In this document: positions 58,701 to 64,000 of the stretch, one piece after another | Numbering within the stretch: position 1 is the stretch's first letter | Layout: every line of letters starts with the position of its first letter | Source of the DNA: Chlorops oryzae | Taxonomy: Eukaryota > Arthropoda > Insecta > Diptera > Chloropidae | DNA length: 64,000 bases | Direction: 5' to 3' | Assembly (NCBI GenBank): GCA_020466095.1 | Contig: CM035808.1 | Span: forward strand, 35,412,502-35,476,501 | Notes under the pieces: model-generated | Told to the model about the DNA's origin: nothing | Databases searched by the model: none | What the model saw: the letters and a program-made list of their open reading frames with translations, nothing else | Program-made: the position numbers and the translations under genes

Positions 58701-61004
58701 AGTTCCTGGCCAACGTATAAGCTCCCACTGATCCCCGCGCTAAAGGACAATTGGTGATTCGGAAAGTGGGTCATGCATTTACCTGCCTTCATGTGGTCTC
58801 ATATGTATGTATGTATCTGCTTACCGACAAAAAGTGAGTCATGGAAATTCCCATCAATGGACGCCGTATGTCGCCAGCCGCATTCGTTGCCAAAGTAACA
58901 TTACCCTGCACAATGTTCAGCGACACGAAGAGTATGGATAATGCTGTCTGATTCGATACGGGCTGGTCGAAAATGTCTGCCAGTTCAACCAATTGCGGGC
59001 GTATGCGGTTCTTCAATGTATTCTCAAGTATGTGTGTCTGATTTCGAATGGTAGTGACTAAATTGTCCACCTTACGTCCGGCAGTTAAGACCTCGAGGAG
59101 CCCATTATGAAGATCATCGTTGCCATAGAGACCTTGGAAACATTAAATGTGGTATTCGTTAAATTTGAAGCAAGAAGTTCTTTTAGAAAGACTACAATAT
59201 TTTTTTCGCAGGTCCACAAGGCCGGATCAGTAGGTTTCAAGGACTTTTTACGGAATATTTCCAGCGTTTAGATTAGAGATATATTCTCCATAGCACATAA
59301 CAATACACAACAAAAACGAACTTTTTGCATGCCTTTGACTTGAAACCAATTTTTTTTTTGTAGTATTTGCTTCGCTAAATCTAAACATATGAAAGTTAGC
59401 CAAACTTAATATGCCCTTCGGAAAAAGTATTAATATCACTTTAAGAGAGAAATAAAAATAGTGTGGCATATTTTCCGGGGAAAAAAGTCGTCTCATTTTT
59501 TTTAAAAACCCAATTAAAATATGAACCACTCATGGGATTTTTTTTTTCTTTGTCTTGAAATGCTCTTGGAAATCCCCTCTTTTATTTAATATAGCCTGAA
59601 CTTGAATACCGGATCTTTTTCGGAAATTAGATGGGTTTGAAATCAAGCTTTTGTACAAAACTTATAAAAACTTCATAACATTTTTGCCTTTATCGACCTA
59701 TAGCGCCTAAACTGTTGAACCGATTTCATTCATACTTATGTATGCAGGATATGTTGTATTTTTACTCTTCTTTCATATAAAGCAAAGATTTTTTGAAACG
59801 GTCGAACGATAATGGGGCTACGACTAAAAAATATGGCCAAAAATTCACCAAACCTTTCCTAGCGGATATTTTAAAAACGCGAGCTAACTTTCAAATTTTA
59901 AGCATATATTTAGATTCGGCGAAGCAAATACTACAAAAAAAAAAAAATTGGTTTCAAGACAAAGGCAAATTTAGTGTTGAATAGTGTAATTTGTCAGAGA
60001 AAGACAAATGCCTTTTTTTGGTGTCCATATAAGTAAAATTGAGTAAAGGAATCTTTCGTGCAGTCGAAACGTTCATCTTTATACCCTACGTTTACATAAT
60101 TACATTAAGACAACATATTTTCATTTTCCGATTAGGTTTTCCCAATGAAGTTTTCCACTCCAATCATATTGTTTACATGGAATAACACATAGTAAAGAAT
60201 TTAATATTCCAATGTAACCAACTTGTAAACTTTCTTAGAAAATTAGATTCCTCACACACAAGTTTCTTCGAAAGCTATACTCCCAAAGCAAACTAATTTC
60301 CTTCCTCCTCCCCCAAAACTTTTTCAATTATGAGATTACGAAATTTCAAATTCACACGAAATTCGTGACCTACATCTGCGGCCAGGAAACTTTTACCACA
60401 TTCGTTCGTTCCAAGGGGGGTTTTTTTTTTCCTTCCAGTTAAAGCAGCAATTCAACAAACATAATCCGCTCTCTCCTCTCACCCTGCGAGTCGTTGCATT
60501 TGGCACTTTTGAAGTGACTTGGTACTTTCCATTTCATCCGAATACTCTCGCCTCTTCGGTACTTACCCAGGCCAATTGCTGCACAGCACATGACAGTAAC
60601 AACCGACAGAGCAACTTTAAGACTGGTTATAGAGTGCGCCGGACGTGGCTTGCGATCGCAACAGCGTGTCATTAAGTAGAGCAACAATCCGAGCAATGAA
60701 AAAATGAGCAAAGCAGCCGGTACCGACCCAAGGATGCCCAAACTCTGTGGGGAGAATTCATCGAAAATTTTTCAATACGAAATATAAAAGAATTATTTAT
60801 AAAAAGATTGATAAATATGTATATTGATTGTATGTATAAAGAAGGCCAATGAAGGATCCTTACCTCCAAGTAAATTTCGTCATTAGGTCGGAAGGTGCTG
60901 TTGATTTTATGGAATGTGATATTGTAGTGCGGCAAAGCGTGTAGCAGTTTCGCTATCACAGGCACATTGTACTGATCTGTGTACTCGTGATATTGATCGG
61001 CCAT
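55724..61004 (-). CDS. tty: Tweety-family membrane protein (tty)
   Basis: Plasma-membrane protein of the TTYH family, first described as large-conductance chloride channels, a role now debated. Nine exons (plus-strand coordinates): 60864-61004, 60567-60744, 58825-59132, 58380-58739, 57789-58192, 57547-57719, 57206-57217, 56307-57133, 55724-56228. Together 2908 bases, about 968 residues after allowing for one extra base. Membrane segments lie near residues 54-73, 88-107, 221-241, 247-270 and 393-415. Family blocks include GLYGNDDLHNG across the exon 2/3 junction and RGDQWELIRWP at the start of exon 4. After residue 420 the tail is cytoplasmic and rich in Q, H and N. The start MADQYHEYTDQYNVP fits the family. 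Exon 8 has a one-base frame disruption in its first CAG tract. The symbol tty rather than another tweety paralogue rests on the long Q/H tail. Confidence 0.88.
56228..56306 (-). other. tty last intron with tandem CAGCAG acceptor
   Basis: Minus-strand intron GTGAGT...CGCCAG ending before CAGAACC. Two AGs three bases apart (NAGNAG) allow exon 9 to start with either AAC-AGA or AAA, that is, inclusion or loss of one codon without changing frame. Confidence 0.7.
56561..56630 (-). repeat. Second CAG/CAA tract in tty exon 8
   Basis: On the minus strand this stretch encodes a near-pure glutamine run (interrupted by one valine) in the cytoplasmic tail. It is in frame with the conserved downstream block KHKPSILNCPLPEIPKD. 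Glutamine runs at this place are common in fly tails of this kind and vary in length. Confidence 0.8.
56929..56964 (-). pseudogene. Frame disruption in tty CAG tract
   Basis: Upstream of the tract the frame gives AGQPIYCHHPHAHPHPHPHS; downstream the good frame gives QQYGTYTTAAHHQQHH. They are joined by CAGCAGCAA-G-CAACAG, where the single G at about 56930 (or an equivalent shift in the tract) changes frame. Reading on in the first frame runs into a different, non-conserved sequence. Marked here as a break in an otherwise intact gene; it may be a sequencing or assembly error. Confidence 0.7.
57206..57217 (-). other. 12-nt microexon of tty
   Basis: Minus strand: acceptor AATTTCAATTTACAG, exon GCCCAAATAATG, donor GTAAATATG. 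Entered in phase 1 and left in phase 1, it adds Gly-Pro-Asn-Asn and links MTG of exon 6 to exon 8. Its length is a multiple of three, so skipping would keep the frame. Confidence 0.65.
59336..59967. repeat. Inverted repeat in tty intron 2
   Basis: The block at 59336-59395 (TTGACTTGAAACCAATTTTT ... TAGTATTTGCTTCGCTAAAT) is the reverse complement of the end of the dispersed repeat at 59810-59967. That repeat also occurs at 6907-7067. The pair may be the two ends of one foldback element inside the intron. Confidence 0.55.
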
Positions 61005-61095
61005 TTTTAAAGCGCCTTCTTAGCAAGGCTTTAATGATTTCACACCAAATATTTGATACAACTATGTTTGGTTATTTATTTTGTATTTATATATG

Positions 61096-61126
<31 letters not shown>

Positions 61127-62531
61127 CTTTTGAATTTCCTCTATATTTTAAGCTTGATGAAAGTTGTTTTCTGATGATGTGGCGGCAGGACCTTTTGAAT
61201 GACCAAATGGAATGGATAAGAGCTTTTTTTTTTTGATAGGAAAAAATATTTCTAAATATGGATTAATAAAATGAGAGCATGAACATACACGTTTGTATGA
61301 ATGTATGCATGTACGTATGTAGGTTTGTATATAAGAGTGTGCAAGTCGCTTTTAATTAGTTCAAAGCTTTACGCCATAGGAACAAATGTATGTACGTGGG
61401 TGACGCACATGCTAAGAAGCTGGAGAACAGGAGAATAAGATGTATGTATGAAGGCGAACCACATCGTTGGCAGCACGTTGCACACATAATGCAGAATGCA
61501 CATCCTTGTTTAGTTAGCTCATTGTTTGGTCGCGTGCAATCTATGTCAAGTGCTCTTGGTGTGGTGTGGTGTGGTGTGCTGTGCTGTGCTATTATGTCTG
61601 TATGTATATGCTTTGTTACTTAACGGGGTATCTCTGGCCGTATCTGCATCTGTATCAGAATGGGATTAGACCAGAATGCTGCATAGCGTGCTGGGCGCTT
61701 CCTTTTTCCTTTCGCTGTATCAAGAAAGCAAGCGTAATTTATGACATTACATGTCTTGCCGCGAGCGTAATGTGTCAGTCAACAAACTTCAATTTTTAAT
61801 AACACATTTGGGAGCAAATGGCAACAAAAAGAAGAAAGCAAAATGAAACGAAGAGCATAATAAAAACTAAAAATTAAAAACGAAGCAACAATAAGGAATG
61901 CGAAGCAGGCCAACTGCAGTGGAAACAAGAGAGAGCGAGTGAAAGCGAGAGCGCGAGAGAGAGAGAGAGAGATGGAGAAATAAAGCAGCAATTTTTGAGG
62001 TCGGAAAAGTGTTTTATGATATGAAGCAAGGAAGTGCTTTCAACGAAAAGGATGTTGCTTATTAAATTTTTATGTTGGCAAGGAAATTCCATTGTTTACC
62101 ATTTCGCTATTCAATTTCAAATGCGAGGGTGAATAAAATTTACGATTTCATTTTTAAGATCTCTTAATTCCCATTTTAATATTTCACTTAAATCGGGACT
62201 CTGGCAGCAGTCTCCAGTCGCTAACTATAAAACTCCACTATTATTTTCGATTTGGAAAATTTATTCACAATTACGGAATCCGTGGAAACGTACAATAGAG
62301 TAACCTTTCGATAGCGAAAACGAAAATTTGAATATTTAAATAATGTTTGTTATCAATTTTCTCCGAAATGGCTGGACCAATTTTTATGAAATATTGTGTG
62401 CGTATCGGGTAAGTCTGAGAATCGGTCAACGTTTATTTTTCATGCCCCTAACCTCAATATTTGTGCCCATCGAGCAATTTTTAGTTTTACTACCCGACGT
62501 ATGAGCAATGTCATTTCGAAAAAATATAGTA
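61005..62531. other. tty upstream region
   Basis: 5' side of the minus-strand tty gene. Contains a TA tract with T run (about 61090-61125), GGTGT/GCTGT pentamers (61558-61590) and a GA tract (61927-61971). GA repeats are bound by GAGA factor in Drosophila, so the last may mark a promoter, but no start site can be set. No further gene was recognised. Confidence 0.45.
61927..61971. repeat. GA-rich tract upstream of tty
   Basis: GAGAGAGCGAGTG...GCGCGAGAGAGAGAGAGAGA. Simple repeat; possible GAGA-factor site some 0.9 kb 5' of the tty start codon. Confidence 0.6.
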
Positions 62532-62910
62532 CCCAGTTGTAAAAATATTCATGAAAGATGCATGAATCATGCCTCTTAAGGGTGCTTTGCATGCATGCCA
62601 AACTTCCATGCCTATTCATTTCTTTTTCTTAAGGCTTGTCATAGGAAATCATGCATAGACAAAAAATGTTTTATCATTATAATATGTATAATATGTGTTC
62701 CCTACTATGCATGATTCAACAATGCTTGAGAACACATGAAACATGTGTTCCCACGAATGGTTCAACAATGTTATTTTGTTTTTTAAAAATAAATAAAATT
62801 ATAAAAAAAATTTTATTTTTAATGTTGTTTTTTTTTTTGTTTTTTTTTTCTTATTTTGCTTTTTTCTTTATTTATAAACTTTTTACTTTTCTAACTTTTT
62901 TTATTTTTTT

Positions 62911-62985
62911 CGTCTCGTCCGAGAATCGAACCACTGACCGCTCGGTTGGTAATTCGGTGTCTTTACCATTACACTGTATAGGCAA
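62911..62985 (-). pseudogene. tRNA-like module 1 in E2
   Basis: On the minus strand GTGT-AATGGTAAAG-ACAC makes a four-pair D arm with the GG of a D loop (A box). GGTTCGATTCTC serves as B box about 35 bases on. The anticodon and T stems do not pair well, so it is tRNA-derived or tRNA-mimicking and not a working tRNA. Confidence 0.45.
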
Positions 62986-63228
62986 ATTGAATTTCCTTGT
63001 CAAAACGCTAACTTGAGTTTTTTGTTGATCAAGTTTGCTTTGAAACGCGCGCATAGAATAAAAAAAAAAATTTATTTTCAGCAAATATTTAAAAAAAAAA
63101 ATTTAATATGGAAAATGCTATAAAATTAAAAAAAAAAATATTTTTTACAAGATTTTCTATTAAAAAAATTAATTAAAATGAAAAAAAAAAAAAAAACTTA
63201 GATAATTCAAAAAAAAATTTTTTTTTCT

Positions 63229-63305
63229 CAACAGAGCCAGGGCTTCGAACCCGGCTCAGTCGGCTGGAAGACCTAGCATTTAAGCACTAGGCTAGCTTCC
63301 CTTGG
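63229..63305 (-). pseudogene. tRNA-like module 2 in E2
   Basis: On the minus strand TAGC...GCTA gives a D-arm-like hairpin and TAGCCTAGTGC an A-box-like block. AGCCGGG-TTCGAAG-CCCTGGCT is a strong T-arm-like hairpin with one bulged T and contains the B box GGGTTCGAAGCC. No matched acceptor stem was found. A run of A and then T follows on the same strand. Confidence 0.45.
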
Positions 63306-63515
63306 GCGGCTGCAGGCAATCAGAATGTGAACATGAAATCCACGCACCATGCATGATTATCACGCATGAATCATGAATGCTACGGGCATGCATGAATTTT
63401 TTGCAGCAAAGGAACGCATGAATCATGAATACTATGGCATGCATGTTTTTTTGCAGCAAGGGAATGCATGAATCATGAATGCTATGGCCATGCATGCTTC
63501 AATTTTACAACTGGG

Positions 63516-63848
63516 ATAGGTCGTAACATTACGCATACGCCCTATTTTTAAAATTAATGAACTAATTTATTAACAAAATTTATGGAAAGCCGCATTTTGT
63601 ATTATTAAAAAGGTAACGATTATCCTTTGAACGTAGTGAGAAAGGGAGAGAAAGACATTGCCAAAGAGATCTGCGTGATTTTCGGTAATAGATTTTCGAA
63701 ACATTAGTATCTGCTACTCCGCGCTACTCCAAAAATGGACACACGTACAAGATTGAAAAGATTTCTCACTATTGCAAAGGTTTTATAAATTTATATGCAT
63801 ACCTTACGGCGCTTATTTTGTTCTGCTTCCCCGTACATATATCATTTC
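63516..63848. other. Intergenic, no gene seen
   Basis: Short AT-rich stretch between E2 and the terminal MITE; carries one ATGCATACCTTACGGCGC core of the GCATAC short-element family near 63796. Confidence 0.45.
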
Positions 63849-64000
63849 CAGGGCTCCGATTTTGTTGCTTTTATAAATTTAAAGCATACTTTATAGAAAA
63901 AAAATGTTTTTCAACTCGCATAAAGTTGAAATTCAAATCGACTTTTAACATGAATCTGCATTTTTTTTTTTTGAAGTTACAAAAGCGGTTTGAAGTTCAA
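63849..64000. mobile_element. hAT-type MITE, CAGGGCTC family, cut by window end
   Basis: Left end CAGGGCTCCGATTTTGTTGC followed by TTTAAAGCATACTTTAT, as in 1061-1299. The preceding eight bases ATCATTTC would be the left target duplication. The right end lies outside the window. Confidence 0.7.

Larger units (their letters stand above)
62532..63515. mobile_element. TIR element E2 with two tRNA-like modules
   Basis: A 984-bp unit with ends CCCAGTTGTAAAAATATTCA and, inverted, CCCAGTTGTAAAATTGAAGC. Sub-terminal DNA on both sides repeats CATGCATGAATCATG units, including a tandem array of about 54-base units at 63355-63500. The centre has A/T runs and two tRNA-like modules on the minus strand. No protein is encoded. 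Size and plan match E1 at 17062-18012, though the sequences differ. Confidence 0.7.

Noticed and set aside
63355..63500. CRISPR-like array of CATGCATGAATCATG units
   Set aside because: Units are adjacent tandem copies without unique spacers, in a eukaryotic TIR element.

Overview
This is nuclear DNA from an insect, most likely a schizophoran (higher) fly. The evidence is AT-rich sequence, short GT-AG introns (54-80 bases is common), DRE-type promoter motifs, DINE-1-like repeats ending in a hairpin plus ACTTG, many hAT-type MITEs, and two genes whose closest relatives I recognise from flies. A tephritid is plausible, but I cannot prove the family from this window.

Only three genes can be supported. 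(1) A small arylalkylamine-N-acetyltransferase-like (GNAT) gene lies at 39629-40387 (+). Its two tiny introns keep the frame open, so it looks like one long ORF. (2) The PDXDC1 orthologue (a PLP-dependent decarboxylase-domain protein, CG1486-like in Drosophila) lies at 43087-46986 (+), with nine coding exons and 824 residues. (3) A tweety-family membrane protein (tty) lies at 55724-61004 (-). It has nine coding exons including one of 12 nt, five membrane segments and a Q/H-rich tail, with a one-base frame disruption inside a CAG tract. PDXDC1 and tty are on opposite strands with convergent 3' ends about 8.7 kb apart. No functional link between the three genes is visible.

The first 39 kb contain no convincing gene. 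The dominant structure is a roughly 9.4-9.7 kb segment present twice in direct orientation (5025-14707 and 21608-31037, period about 16.58 kb) and nearly identical. A third partial copy (2343-3818) matches its start. The first 1.1 kb of the two long copies differs from the partial copy mainly by one-base indels, as expected from unpolished long-read gap filling, so part of this duplication may be an assembly artefact. A hAT MITE present in copy 1 and cleanly absent from copy 2 shows the copies are separate haplotypes or paralogues.

The rest is a dense set of non-autonomous mobile elements: several hAT MITEs with 8-bp target duplications, two families of DINE-1/Helentron-like elements, a TA-flanked element made of 17-bp minisatellite units, a 1.8-kb nested foldback (32703-34497), a short retroposon with a TTAGG-repeat end and 12-bp target duplications (51752-51880), and four roughly 0.8-1.1 kb terminal-inverted-repeat elements (17062-18012, 37000-38109, 47802-48590, 62532-63515). 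Two of these last four carry tRNA-like Pol III box modules, and one is built almost wholly of degenerate palindromes. A TIR insertion just upstream of PDXDC1 carries most of its DRE motifs. These are the most unusual things I could see.
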